NCBI RefSeq assembly: GCF_022230925.1
Contig: NZ_JAKKFH010000012.1
Location: 168,045 to 232,044, forward strand
Origin: Micromonospora alfalfae
GTDB lineage: Bacteria > Actinomycetota > Actinomycetes > Mycobacteriales > Micromonosporaceae
Reading direction: 5' to 3'
Length of the DNA: 64,000 nt
Below the pieces are notes generated by a model, which was not told where the DNA came from, did not search any database, and saw only the letters and a program-made list of their open reading frames with translations. Numbering within the stretch: position 1 is the stretch's first letter; every line of letters begins with the position of its first letter. Position numbers and translations under genes: made by a program. Below are positions 15,838-24,652 of the stretch, piece after piece.

Positions 15838-16872
15838 GTGAAGTACCGACTGCTGGGCACCACCGGGGTGTACGTCTCGGAGATCTCGCTCGGCGCGATG
15901 ACCTTCGGCGGTAGCGGGCACCCTCTCTGGGGCACCCTCGGTGGGCTGGCGCTGCCCGAGGTGCAGCGGCTGGTGGACACCGCGCTGGACGCGGGCGTCA
16001 ACTTCGTCGACACCGCGGACGGCTACAGCGACGGCGAGAGCGAGGAACTGCTCGGCAAGGCGCTCGGCAAGCGGCGTCGCGACGTCGTACTGGCGACGAA
16101 GGTGCACTCCCGGACGGGCCCTGGCCCGAACGACGTCGGCACCTCCCGGCTGCACATCATGCAGAACCTGGAGGACAGCCTGCGCCGACTGGGCACCGAT
16201 CACATCGACCTGTACCAGATCCACAACTTCGACCAGATCACCCCCATGGAGGAGATGCTGCGCGCGCTCGACGACGCGGTCCGGCAGGGCAAGGTCCGCT
16301 ACATCGGCGCCGCCAACTTCGCCGCGTGGCAGATCTCCAAGGCGCTGGGTATCTCCGCCCGGGAGAAGTTGGCCGGGTTCGTCTCGGTGCAGGAGTACTA
16401 CTCGCTGCTGGGCCGGGACGTGGAGCGCGACGTGGTGCCGATGGCGCTCAACGAGGGTGTCGGGCTGACCGTCTGGAGCCCGCTCGCCGGTGGTTTCCTG
16501 TCCGGCAAGGTCAGCCGGGACGGTGCCGTCGCCGACAGTGGCGCGCGCAGCGCCCAGCCCGGGTACGCCAGCTTCACCCCGTTCGACCCGGAGCACGCCT
16601 TCGGAGTGGTCGACGTGCTCAAAGGCGTCGCCGAGCGGCACGAGGTTAGCCCGGCCCGGGTGGCCGTCGCCTGGCTGCTGTCCCGACCGGCGGTGACCAG
16701 CGTGATCGTCGGTGCCCGCAAGCACGAGCAGTTGGTCGACAACATCGCCGCCTCGGATCTCACGCTGACCGAGCAGGACCTCACCGAGCTGGACGAGGCC
16801 ACCAAGCTGCCCGTGGCGTACCCGAACTGGATCCAGGAGGGGTTCTTCGCCGGGATGCGCTACCCGCAGTAA
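15838..16872 (+). CDS. Aldo/keto reductase
   Basis: This 344-residue (beta/alpha)8-barrel NADPH-dependent oxidoreductase shows the catalytic tetrad: Asp58 and Tyr63 in FVDTADGYSDGE, Lys88 in LATKVH, and a His in IDLYQIHNFD near 127. The C-terminal SVIVGARKHEQLVDN near 300 is the NADP-phosphate site. It is most like the YajO/general stress AKR group that reduces aldehydes. GTG start with GAGGAG eight bases upstream. The divergent TetR probably controls it. Confidence 0.92.
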   Translation: MKYRLLGTTGVYVSEISLGAMTFGGSGHPLWGTLGGLALPEVQRLVDTALDAGVNFVDTADGYSDGESEELLGKALGKRRRDVVLATKVHSRTGPGPNDVGTSRLHIMQNLEDSLRRLGTDHIDLYQIHNFDQITPMEEMLRALDDAVRQGKVRYIGAANFAAWQISKALGISAREKLAGFVSVQEYYSLLGRDVERDVVPMALNEGVGLTVWSPLAGGFLSGKVSRDGAVADSGARSAQPGYASFTPFDPEHAFGVVDVLKGVAERHEVSPARVAVAWLLSRPAVTSVIVGARKHEQLVDNIAASDLTLTEQDLTELDEATKLPVAYPNWIQEGFFAGMRYPQ

Positions 16873-16887
16873 CGCGGCCCGGCCGAC

Positions 16888-17379
16888 CTACTTGAGGATG
16901 AGCCGGTTCGTCTGCTCGAAGACGTCCAGGTCGGCAAGGGTCTCGATGACCGAGGTGGAGAGTGGGGCGGGAAACCGGTCGCGGGCGAAGAAGCCGGCGT
17001 CGGTGGTCTCGTCGGTGACCCGGGCCAACTGCCCGTCCCACTCCTCCACCTTGAACGCCGTCGTGAACACCTGGTACGTGTGGCCGTACATGTTGGTGCT
17101 CGTCCGGTCCGGCCCGGTGTAGAGCGCGAACGCGCAGACCCGCAGCGCGCGCAGCCCGGTCTCCTCGCGGACCTCGCGTACCGCGCAGTCGGCGATCGAC
17201 TCGCCCAGCTCCATCGCGCCGGCCGGCATGGCCCACTGGCCGTTGTCCGAGCGTTTGATCAGCAGAATGCGTCCGGCGTCGTCGTTGACCACGGCACGGG
17301 CGCCGACGAACATCAGCGTCCGGTCCCCGGCGAGCGCGCGCAACTGCCCCACGTATGAGTCGGCCCAGGAGATGCTCAC
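16888..17379 (-). CDS. Nudix hydrolase
   Basis: This protein of about 163 residues carries a clear Nudix box, GAMELGESIADCAVREVREETGL, near residues 53-75, matching G-x5-E-x7-REUxEExGU. It should hydrolyse a nucleoside diphosphate linked to another moiety with Mg ions. The N-terminal SWADSYVGQLRALAG is seen in ADP-ribose/MutT-like actinobacterial proteins. GTG at 17379 is chosen, with TTG at 17388 the alternative; neither has a strong ribosome site. It converges on the aldo/keto reductase and is divergent from the acyl-CoA ligase. Confidence 0.88.
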   Translation of the reverse strand: MSISWADSYVGQLRALAGDRTLMFVGARAVVNDDAGRILLIKRSDNGQWAMPAGAMELGESIADCAVREVREETGLRALRVCAFALYTGPDRTSTNMYGHTYQVFTTAFKVEEWDGQLARVTDETTDAGFFARDRFPAPLSTSVIETLADLDVFEQTNRLILK

Positions 17380-17435
17380 CTGCGACAACTTACGGGGGTT
17401 CCCAACGTGTGACCGCCGACACTAGCTTGTTACCC

Positions 17436-19085
17436 ATGCGTAGCACGATGATGGACGCCCCTCTGCAGATCTCCCGGATCCTCGACCACGGTGCGCTGGT
17501 GCACGGCACGGCCGAGGTGGTCACCTGGACGGGTGCCGAACCCCGCCGGATGACGTACGCCGAGGTGGGCCGGACCGCCGCCCGGCTGGCGCACGGGCTG
17601 CGCGACGAGTGCGGGGTGACCGGCGACGAGCGGGTCGCGACCTTCATGTGGAACAACAACGAGCACCTGGTCGCCTACTTCGCGGTGCCGAGCATGGGCG
17701 CGGTGCTGCACACGCTGAACATCCGGCTCTTTCCCGACCAGGTCGTCTACATCGCCAACCACGCCGAGGACCGGGTGGTCCTCGTCGACAGCACGCTCAT
17801 CCCGTTGCTGGCCCGGGTGATCGGTGAGCTGACCACTGTGCGGCACGTCGTGGTGGTCGGCGGCGGCGACCCGGCTCCGCTGGTGGCGGCGGCCGGCGAC
17901 CGGATCACCGTTCACCACTGGGACGCGTTGCTCGCCGACCGGCCCGAGGTGTACGACTGGCCCGAGGTGGACGAGCGCGACGCCGCCGCGCTCTGCTACA
18001 CCTCGGGCACCACAGGCAACCCGAAGGGTGTGGCCTACTCGCACCGGTCGATCTACCTGCACTCGTTGCAGGTCTGCATGCCGGAGGGGTTCGGCCTCGG
18101 CCCGACCGACCGCGAGTTGGCCATCGTGCCGATGTTCCACGCCATGTCCTGGGGCCTGCCCTACGCGGCCTTCCTCTCCGGCGCGTCGCTGATCATGCCG
18201 GACCGGTTCCTCCAGGCCGCGCCGATCGCCGAGATGATCGCCGCCGAGCGGCCCACCCTGGCCGGCGCGGTGCCGACCATCTGGACCGACCTGCTGGCCT
18301 ACCTGGACACCCACGACGTGGACACCTCCTCGCTCGGTGAGGTGATCGTCGGCGGTTCGGCGTGCCCGCCGGCGCTGATGCACGCGTTCGACGAGCGGCA
18401 CGGAATCGACGTCATCCACGCCTGGGGGATGACCGAGATGTCCCCGCTGGGGTCGGTCTCACGTCCACCCGCCGGTGCGACCGGTGAGCAGGCGTGGCGT
18501 TACCGCTACACCCAGGGGAGGGTGCCGGCGGGCGTGCAGGCGCGGATCGTCGGCCCGTCGGGTGACCCGATGCCCACCGACGGCACGGCAGTGGGCGAGC
18601 TGGAGGTCCGAGGGCCGTGGGTGACCGCCCGGTACGTCGGTGACGACGCCCCGGACGAGGAGAAGTTCCGCGACGGCTGGCTGCGCACCGGCGACGTGGG
18701 CACCCTCTCGCCGGACGGGTACATCAACCTGACCGACCGCGCCAAGGACGTGATCAAGTCCGGTGGTGAGTGGATTTCGTCGGTGGAGTTGGAGAACGCG
18801 CTGATGGCCCACCCGGCGGTGCTGGAGGCGTGCGTGGTGGGGGTCCCGGACGAGCGGTGGGACGAACGTCCGCTGGCCACTGTGGTGCTCCGGGAGGGCG
18901 CTTCGGTGACCGCCGAGGAGTTGCGGGACTTCCTGGCCGGGTCGGTGGCGCGCTGGCAGTTGCCCGAGCGTTGGGCGTTCATCGACACGGTGCCGAAGAC
19001 GAGTGTCGGCAAGTTCGACAAGAAGGTCGTCCGTTCGCGGTACGCCGAGGGCGAGCTGAGTGTCCGGGAGCTGACAGCCCCGTAA
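17436..19085 (+). CDS. Acyl-CoA ligase (ANL superfamily, medium/long-chain type)
   Basis: This 549-residue adenylate-forming enzyme activates a carboxylic acid to acyl-AMP and then acyl-CoA. The P-loop-like motif CYTSGTTGNPKGV is near residue 189, HAWGMTEMSPLG near 329, the hinge LTDRAKDVIKSGGEW near 433, and the catalytic-lysine region PKTSVGKFDKK near 520. The closest match by eye is the medium/long-chain fatty-acid CoA ligase group (AlkK-like). ATG at 17436 is chosen; ATGs at 17448 and 17451 are possible. A hairpin terminator follows. Confidence 0.9.
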   Translation: MRSTMMDAPLQISRILDHGALVHGTAEVVTWTGAEPRRMTYAEVGRTAARLAHGLRDECGVTGDERVATFMWNNNEHLVAYFAVPSMGAVLHTLNIRLFPDQVVYIANHAEDRVVLVDSTLIPLLARVIGELTTVRHVVVVGGGDPAPLVAAAGDRITVHHWDALLADRPEVYDWPEVDERDAAALCYTSGTTGNPKGVAYSHRSIYLHSLQVCMPEGFGLGPTDRELAIVPMFHAMSWGLPYAAFLSGASLIMPDRFLQAAPIAEMIAAERPTLAGAVPTIWTDLLAYLDTHDVDTSSLGEVIVGGSACPPALMHAFDERHGIDVIHAWGMTEMSPLGSVSRPPAGATGEQAWRYRYTQGRVPAGVQARIVGPSGDPMPTDGTAVGELEVRGPWVTARYVGDDAPDEEKFRDGWLRTGDVGTLSPDGYINLTDRAKDVIKSGGEWISSVELENALMAHPAVLEACVVGVPDERWDERPLATVVLREGASVTAEELRDFLAGSVARWQLPERWAFIDTVPKTSVGKFDKKVVRSRYAEGELSVRELTAP

Positions 19086-19142
19086 CGTTTTCCCCGGCAC
19101 TGTCGCCTGTTAAGGCGGGAGTACTCCTGAAACCCTCCCCAG

Positions 19143-19179
19143 GGGCGGCCCCGGCGTTCGCACCGCGCCGGGGCCGCCC
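19143..19179. terminator. Hairpin between acyl-CoA ligase and quinone reductase
   Basis: A 14-bp stem (GGGCGGCCCCGGCG at 19143-19156 with 19166-19179) has a 9-nt loop and lies between two convergent genes. No U-tract is present. Confidence 0.75.
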
Positions 19180-19269
19180 GCTCCACGCGGGGTGACCCGC
19201 ACCGTCATTGTTGCGAAAATTGTTCGCTTCTGTCCTGCTGACGGGGAAATCGGGTTGCCGGCGACCCGA

Positions 19270-20280
19270 TCAGGCGTCGCTGGTGTTGATGAGCACCTTG
19301 CCCACCGTCGAGTCCTCCACCGCCTGGTGCGCCGCGGCCGCCTCCGCCAACGGGTAGTAGTGCAGCGGCAGGCCAGCGTCCGCGCCGACCCGGATGCCAC
19401 CCTGGCTGGCCGCCGCCGCCACGTCCTTCACGCCCGGCGCCTTGGCCGCCTTCGGCTCCGTGTAGACCAGGACGAACTGCCAGCGGGCGTTCGGCGCCAT
19501 CATCGCCCGGATCGGGATGGTCACCTCGTCCCCGCCGTTGTCGGCGTACATGCAGACCGCGCCGCCGTGCCGCAGCACCCGGGCGTCGACAGCGGCGTTG
19601 CGGGCGGGGGAGACCTCAACGATCGTGTGGACCCCGTCGGGGGCGATCTTGTGGACCTCCTCGACCACGTCCTGCTCCCGATAGTTGATCACGAAGGAGG
19701 CGCCGGCCGAGGCAGCGAGCTGAGCCTTCTCCGCGCTGCTCACAGTGGCGATCACAGTGGCGTCGGCCCAGCGGGCGAGCTGGATCGCGGCGTTGCCGAC
19801 AGCGCCAGCACCGCCCTGCACCAGCACAGTGTGATCCGCCAGCGCCCCGGCCCGCAGCGTGTCCGGCATGAACTCGCCAGCGGTCAGACAGCGGTGCGCG
19901 GTGAGGAACGGGATGCCCAGGGCCGCGCCCAGCTCGAACGGAGCGGCGCCGAGACGTACCGCCTGCCGAACCGGCACCAGCGTGTACTCCGCCGTCGTGC
20001 CCCACTGTCGCTGCCAGGCGGCCTCCCAGACCCACACCCGCTCACCGATCAGGTCGGGGTCGACCCCCTCGCCGACCGCCTCGACCAACCCCGCGCCGTC
20101 CTGCCCGGGGATCTGCCATCCGTTCGGCGGGGCGTTACGGCGGGACTTCCAGTCGGTCGGGTTGACCCCGGAGACCGCCATCCGCACCAGGACTTCGCCC
20201 GCGCCCGGCTCCGGCACCGGCCGGTCGACCAGTTGTAGCACCGAACTGTCGCCGTTGCGCTCGTACACGATGGCCTTCAT
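19270..20280 (-). CDS. NADPH:quinone reductase-like MDR oxidoreductase
   Basis: This 336-residue protein is a zinc-independent medium-chain dehydrogenase/reductase. The N-terminal GroES-like domain starts MKAIVYERNGDSSVLQL, with GVNPTDWKSR near 54. The Rossmann NADPH site is VLVQGGAGAVGNAAIQLARWA near 152-172, and the catalytic-zinc ligands of alcohol dehydrogenases are not evident. It is likely a quinone or enone reductase in detoxification. A weak ribosome site precedes the ATG. The HAD gene lies upstream on the same strand with a 28-bp gap, so the two may form an operon. Confidence 0.9.
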   Translation of the reverse strand: MKAIVYERNGDSSVLQLVDRPVPEPGAGEVLVRMAVSGVNPTDWKSRRNAPPNGWQIPGQDGAGLVEAVGEGVDPDLIGERVWVWEAAWQRQWGTTAEYTLVPVRQAVRLGAAPFELGAALGIPFLTAHRCLTAGEFMPDTLRAGALADHTVLVQGGAGAVGNAAIQLARWADATVIATVSSAEKAQLAASAGASFVINYREQDVVEEVHKIAPDGVHTIVEVSPARNAAVDARVLRHGGAVCMYADNGGDEVTIPIRAMMAPNARWQFVLVYTEPKAAKAPGVKDVAAAASQGGIRVGADAGLPLHYYPLAEAAAAHQAVEDSTVGKVLINTSDA

Positions 20281-20308
20281 CAGTGGTCTCTACCCGGCTC
20301 GGCCCGGG

Positions 20309-20962
20309 TCAACCCAGCTCGTCCACCAGCTCCGGCGTCAGCTCACCGATCGCGTTCAACGTCACCGCCGCCAGCCCGGCGGCGTCCGGGTCGAGCGGGT
20401 ACGAGCCGTGCGGCACCGCCACCACCCGCATCCCCGCCGCCGCGGCGGAGCGCACCCCGTTGGACGAGTCCTCCACTGCCGCGCACCGGTCCGGGTCGAC
20501 GCCGAGGCGCTGCGCCACGCTCAGGTACACGTCGGGTGCCGGCTTGCCCCGCTCGGTCTGCTCGGTGGAGAGGGTGGCGCCGAACGCGTCGGTCAGGCCG
20601 GTCGCCGCCAGCGCCGCCTCGATCAGCCGGGTCGGCGACGAACTGGCCAACCCGAGCGGCCACCGCGCGGCCAGCCGGCGAACGACCTGGTCGGCGCCGT
20701 CGATGAGGGGTACGTGGTCCCGGTAGCGTCGGGTCATCTCCTCGACCACCTCGACGGCGACCTGCTCGGCGGTGCGGTCGACGCCCAGCTCCCCGCTGAG
20801 GTAGTGGGCCCACTCGCCGGTGCTCATCCCCATGAGTCGGCGTTGCGTGTCCGGCTGCCACGTCCCGCCGTGCGCCGCCACGTACGCCCGGCGGACCTCC
20901 TCCCACACCGGTTCGGAATCCACGATCACGCCGTCCAGGTCGAAGACCACCGCATCAGTCAC
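20309..20962 (-). CDS. HAD hydrolase, beta-phosphoglucomutase-like
   Basis: This 217-residue HAD-fold protein has motif I VFDLDGVIVDSEP (Asp nucleophile near residue 8), motif II SSSP near 110, and motif IV AVEDSSNGVRSAAAAGM near 165. The helical cap of about residues 17-85 is the beta-PGM/DOG-phosphatase type. It should dephosphorylate or isomerise a small sugar phosphate. GTG start at 20962 begins VTDAVVFDLDG. It lies 32 bp downstream of the SCO6745-type gene and upstream of the quinone reductase on the same strand. Confidence 0.88.
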   Translation of the reverse strand: MTDAVVFDLDGVIVDSEPVWEEVRRAYVAAHGGTWQPDTQRRLMGMSTGEWAHYLSGELGVDRTAEQVAVEVVEEMTRRYRDHVPLIDGADQVVRRLAARWPLGLASSSPTRLIEAALAATGLTDAFGATLSTEQTERGKPAPDVYLSVAQRLGVDPDRCAAVEDSSNGVRSAAAAGMRVVAVPHGSYPLDPDAAGLAAVTLNAIGELTPELVDELG

Positions 20963-20994
20963 GGGCCCATCCTGCCCGACTCGCGGGTGCCCGG

Positions 20995-21861
20995 TCAGCC
21001 GGGCAACGCGGGCAGACCGAGCGGGCTGCCCTCGGGGAGCAGGGCATGGCCGGACCGGGCGATCGGCTCCAGCAGCTCCCGGAGCCGGTCCGTGTCGTGG
21101 GCGCCGAGCGCCTGCCACGGGTGCGCGGCGGCCCGGTCGGTGGCGTCCTCGATGGCCTGGAACTCGGCGCGGGCGTGGTCGGTGGCCGCGCCGTCACCGG
21201 TCAGCCAGCCCCGCTCGGTGAGCCGCCCGCGGGCGGCGTGCCACTGCTCCTCGGACCAGCCCCGGCCCAGCAGGTACTGCGGCGGCGAACCGTCCAGCGC
21301 GACCCGCCCGGTCAGCGTCTCCACCGGGTCCAGGCCGGCGGCCACCAGCGCCGCCACGTGCCCGTCCCCCCGGTGCTCGCGCAGCGTGGTGGCGGCCTGC
21401 CACAGCCGCGCCAGCGGGTATTCGCCGGCCGGGAGGGCCGCGTTGGCCGCGCCGAGCACCCGGCCGGCGGTCTGCGCCGCCGCCGCGGCCCGCTCCAGCA
21501 GGTCGGCGGCCTCCACCAGGTGCGACTCGGGTAGCTCGTAGGTCAGCTCGGCGAGCGCCTGCACGGCACCGGTCAGACGGGCGCGCAGCGCCTCCGGCGG
21601 GGTGGCCAACCGCCACACCGCCGGCAGCGCGCGGGCCACCATCGGCGGCGCGAAGTTGAAGAAGGCGGCGACCACCGGGGCCGCCTCGGTGGCCCCCAGC
21701 GGCGCGGCCCGGCCGGCGAAGTAACCGCGCCAGTAGCCGCGCAGCCCGACCGCCTCGTACGCGGCCCGGGCCCGGGGGTGCAGGTAGGTGACGGTGTGCA
21801 CCGGCTCGAAGTACGCCCACATCGACCGGGCGGTCCGCCCAGGCTCGTCCAGCGCCGTCAC
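20995..21861 (-). CDS. SCO6745 family protein (SalK-like)
   Basis: This 288-residue protein matches the actinobacterial SCO6745/SalK family, annotated by NCBI but of unknown function. Typical are RSMWAYFEPVHTVTYLHPRAR near residues 12-32, GYWRGYFAGRAAPLG near 43-57, and GLDPVETLTGRVALDG in the second half, probably a winged-helix-like C-terminus. GTG at 21861 is chosen because GGAGG precedes it by about 6 bases. The upstream GTG at 21894 would lie within the FKBP terminator hairpin. First gene of a same-strand run with the HAD and MDR genes. Confidence 0.78.
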   Translation of the reverse strand: MTALDEPGRTARSMWAYFEPVHTVTYLHPRARAAYEAVGLRGYWRGYFAGRAAPLGATEAAPVVAAFFNFAPPMVARALPAVWRLATPPEALRARLTGAVQALAELTYELPESHLVEAADLLERAAAAAQTAGRVLGAANAALPAGEYPLARLWQAATTLREHRGDGHVAALVAAGLDPVETLTGRVALDGSPPQYLLGRGWSEEQWHAARGRLTERGWLTGDGAATDHARAEFQAIEDATDRAAAHPWQALGAHDTDRLRELLEPIARSGHALLPEGSPLGLPALPG

Positions 21862-21890
21862 ATGCACCTCCGCGTCCCCGTTCCGGATGC

Positions 21891-21920
21891 TCACCCCGGG
21901 CGGCGAACCGCCCGGGGTGA
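21891..21920 (-). terminator. Terminator of the FKBP gene
   Basis: TCACCCCGGGCGG (21891-21903) pairs with 21908-21920 around a stable CGAA tetraloop, a 13-bp stem. It lies downstream of the FKBP stop at 22012 and immediately before the next gene on the same strand. Confidence 0.75.
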
Positions 21921-22011
21921 CGCCGAACCTACTGCCGCTGGGTGACGGGCCGGAAGCCCCATGTGAACAACTCCATCGCGTCCCGGCGACAACCGGGACG
22001 ACCCGGACAGG

Positions 22012-22683
22012 TCACTGGGCGGCGATCACGTCCACCACGAAGCGCAGCGGACCGGTGGGACGTCCACCGGCGGCGGCCTCGTCGTTGCCGTACGCCAGCT
22101 CGCCCGGGATGTCGAGCTGCACCCGGCTGCCCACAGTCACTCCGACCAGGCCCTGGTCCCAGCCGGGGATGACCTGACCGACGCCGATCGGGAAGGTGGC
22201 CGGCTGCCCGCCCTTCCAGGAGGAGTCGAACTCCTTGCCGTCCTTGTAGAACACCCCAACGTAGTTGGTGGTGATGTTCTGGCCCTTCTGCACGGCCGGG
22301 CCCTTGCCCTTGATCAGCGGGGTGACCGTGAGCTTCTTGAGGTCGCCAGTGCCCGGCGTCACCGTCGGCTTGGTCTTCAGTGCCGGATCGGCGTCGGCGG
22401 GCAGCTGCGGCGCGGGCGGCGCGCCGGCCTCGTCGGGGGCCGGGGCGGAGGCGGACGGGGTCGAGTCGGCCTGGGTCTTCGGCTTGTCGTCACCCCCGCC
22501 GATCGTCACGAAGACGCCGATCAGCACCCCGACCACGGCGACGGCGGCGAGGCCGCTGGCCCACGCGTTGCGCTTGCGCCTCGCGTCGGCGGCCTTCTTC
22601 GCCGCCAACTGGGCGGCCAGGCGGCGCCCCGACTTGGTTGCCGGGCTCTGGTCCGGGCCCGTCTGCTGCGTCCGCTCGCTCAC
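22012..22683 (-). CDS. Membrane-anchored FKBP-type peptidyl-prolyl isomerase
   Basis: This 223-residue protein has a cytosolic basic N-terminus, one membrane segment (GLAAVAVVGVLIGVFVTIG, about residues 45-63), a Pro/Ala/Asp-rich linker, and a C-terminal FKBP domain (about 118-223). The domain includes QNITTNYVGVFYKDGKEFDSSW, VIPGWDQGL and DIPGELAYG, the FK506-binding core. It should catalyse prolyl isomerisation of exported proteins outside the membrane. GTG start at 22683 has GGGAG upstream. A strong hairpin follows. Confidence 0.9.
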   Translation of the reverse strand: MSERTQQTGPDQSPATKSGRRLAAQLAAKKAADARRKRNAWASGLAAVAVVGVLIGVFVTIGGGDDKPKTQADSTPSASAPAPDEAGAPPAPQLPADADPALKTKPTVTPGTGDLKKLTVTPLIKGKGPAVQKGQNITTNYVGVFYKDGKEFDSSWKGGQPATFPIGVGQVIPGWDQGLVGVTVGSRVQLDIPGELAYGNDEAAAGGRPTGPLRFVVDVIAAQ

Positions 22684-22829
22684 GTCGTCGACTCCCTGCT
22701 GCGAAGTGTGGCCGGCACCCGGTGCCGGGGGGAAAGCCGACGCACACGGTACCCGCACCGCGGCCTACCGTGCCCGCCGCCGACGCCTCGGATCGCCCAG
22801 CGCGACAGTTCCGGGGCGTTCCTGGGCGG

Positions 22830-23468
22830 TTATTCCGGGACGACCATGAAGTCGGTCACGAACGACGTGATCCGTCCGTCGGCGGTACGGCCGATCCAGG
22901 TGCCGTAGCAGCCGTCGCCCCAACCGGTGGTCACGGTGACGACGTTGGCGCCGCTGGCCTCGTCCAGGACAGCGGTGATCAGCCCCGGGACCGGGGACGA
23001 GGGCAGCTCGTCGGGGATGAAGACATCCTCGACCCGGTCGTAGTCCCAGCCTTCCAGGACACTGAGCGCTGTCGGGTCGGCGAGGGTGCCGGTGCCAGCG
23101 TCCACCCCGTACCCGAAGTAGTCGTCCGCACCGAGCGTGGCGACGTCCTGGTCGCCCGCGACCGCCGGTTCCCAGCTAATGGTCGGCTCGTCGGAGACGA
23201 CCAGCTGAAACGCGGCCACCCGCCGGTCCACCTCGGCGTTCTCCCGGAGCACCACTGCCACCCAGGCGCGGGCGGCGTACCGGCCCGGCGGGACCGTGAC
23301 AGTGAACGGCTCGCCCTCCGGGCAGACCAGCGGGTCACACCCGACCACCTGGCCGGTGGGCAGCACGACGTCGCCCGCCGGGTGAACCTCGATCAGGTAC
23401 CCGCCGTGCTGGTCGGTGTAGCGGGCGCCGGGCGTCAGTAACCGGTCCAGATCAGGGGTGTACGGCAT
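22830..23468 (-). CDS. DUF4241 domain protein
   Basis: This 212-residue soluble protein matches DUF4241. It begins with TPDLDRLLTPGARYTDQHGGYLIEV and holds PPGRYAARAWVAVV near residue 60 and GWGDGCYGTWIGR near 182, the family's C-terminal hallmark. The function is unknown; members often sit near polymorphic-toxin immunity genes, but nothing here suggests a toxin. ATG at 23468 has GGAGGAG upstream. It is on the same strand as FKBP and downstream of ku. Confidence 0.78.
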   Translation of the reverse strand: MPYTPDLDRLLTPGARYTDQHGGYLIEVHPAGDVVLPTGQVVGCDPLVCPEGEPFTVTVPPGRYAARAWVAVVLRENAEVDRRVAAFQLVVSDEPTISWEPAVAGDQDVATLGADDYFGYGVDAGTGTLADPTALSVLEGWDYDRVEDVFIPDELPSSPVPGLITAVLDEASGANVVTVTTGWGDGCYGTWIGRTADGRITSFVTDFMVVPE

Positions 23469-23541
23469 GGGGGCTCCTCCGGTCGCCAGCGGCCGGCGGA
23501 GCGTACCCGGCGAGGCGGACACCGCCGCCGCTGCCGTACGG

Positions 23542-24567
23542 TCAGGCGCTCTTGCGGGGTGCTGTCTTGCGCGCGGCGGTCTTCTTCGCCGGCTCCGCCT
23601 TCTTCGCGGGGGTCTTCTTGGCGGCGGTCTTCTTCGCCGGCTCGGCCGCCTTCTTCTCGGCGGTCTTCTTCGCCGCTGTCTTCTTCGCGGGCGCCTTGGC
23701 CGCCTTCTTCTCGGCTGCCTTCTGCGCGGACCGCGCCGACGAGATGGGCGTCGGCTCGCCGTCGCCACCACCGCGGGCGGGCTGCTCGCCGCGAGCCGCC
23801 TTGGCGCGTTCCACCGAGGCCTTCAACGCGGCCATCAGGTCCACCGCCGCGGCCGGGGCCTCCTCGACCTCCTCCGGCTGGACGACCTCCCGACCCTCCA
23901 CCTTGGCGTCGATGACCTCCTGCAACGCGGCCCGGTAGTCGTCGGTGAAGACGTCCGGCTCGAACTCGCCGGTCATCGAGTCGATCAGTGAGCTGGCCAT
24001 GGCAAGCTCCGGCGGGCGCACCTTGAGGTCCTCGTCGAGGAAACCGAAGTCCGGGGTACGGATCTCGTCCGGCCAGAGCATTGTGTTGAGCAGCAGCACA
24101 CCCTCGCGGACCCGCAGCGTGGCCAGCTGCTCCCGCTGGCGCAGCGCCACCTTGACGATGGCCACCCGCTCCGAGTCGGTCAGCGCGTCGCGCAGCAGCA
24201 CGTACGGCTTGGTCGCCGCGCCCTCCGGCTCAAGGAAGTACGCCTTGTTGTAGAGGATCGGGTCCACCTGTTCGGCTGGCACGAACTCCAGCACGTCGAT
24301 GGCACGGGAACTGGTCAGCGGCAGGTCGGCGAAGTCCTCGTCGGTGAGGATCACCATTTCGCCGCCGCCGATGTCGTAGCCCTTGGCGATGTCGTCGTAG
24401 GTGACCTCTTCGCCGCAGACCGAGCAGGTGCGCTTGTAGCGGATCCGGCCGCCGTCCTCGCGATGCACCTGGTGGAACCGAATGTCCTTCTCCTCGGTCG
24501 CGGAGTAGAGCTTCACCCCGATCGAGACGAGCCCGAACGACACGGCTCCCTTCCAGATGGCACGCAT
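23542..24567 (-). CDS. ku: Bacterial Ku, NHEJ DNA-end-binding protein
   Basis: This 341-residue protein is the bacterial Ku homodimer subunit that binds DNA double-strand ends and recruits LigD-type enzymes. It begins MRAIWKGAVSFGLVSIGVKLYSAT, the family signature. A zinc-like CSVCGEEV segment lies near residue 50, and LEFVPAEQVDPILYNKAYFLEPE near 97. The core ends near residue 255. The last 80 residues are an AKKTAAKK-type lysine tail that binds DNA non-specifically, as in Streptomyces and mycobacterial Ku. It is divergent from the ligase-polymerase pair. Confidence 0.95.
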   Translation of the reverse strand: MRAIWKGAVSFGLVSIGVKLYSATEEKDIRFHQVHREDGGRIRYKRTCSVCGEEVTYDDIAKGYDIGGGEMVILTDEDFADLPLTSSRAIDVLEFVPAEQVDPILYNKAYFLEPEGAATKPYVLLRDALTDSERVAIVKVALRQREQLATLRVREGVLLLNTMLWPDEIRTPDFGFLDEDLKVRPPELAMASSLIDSMTGEFEPDVFTDDYRAALQEVIDAKVEGREVVQPEEVEEAPAAAVDLMAALKASVERAKAARGEQPARGGGDGEPTPISSARSAQKAAEKKAAKAPAKKTAAKKTAEKKAAEPAKKTAAKKTPAKKAEPAKKTAARKTAPRKSA

Positions 24568-24652
24568 CCTGCGCTCCCTTCCCCGGTATCGACCATGCTC
24601 GCATCCGAAAGAACCGGACGCGAGGTGTTCGGGCTGCTACTACAGTCGGGTC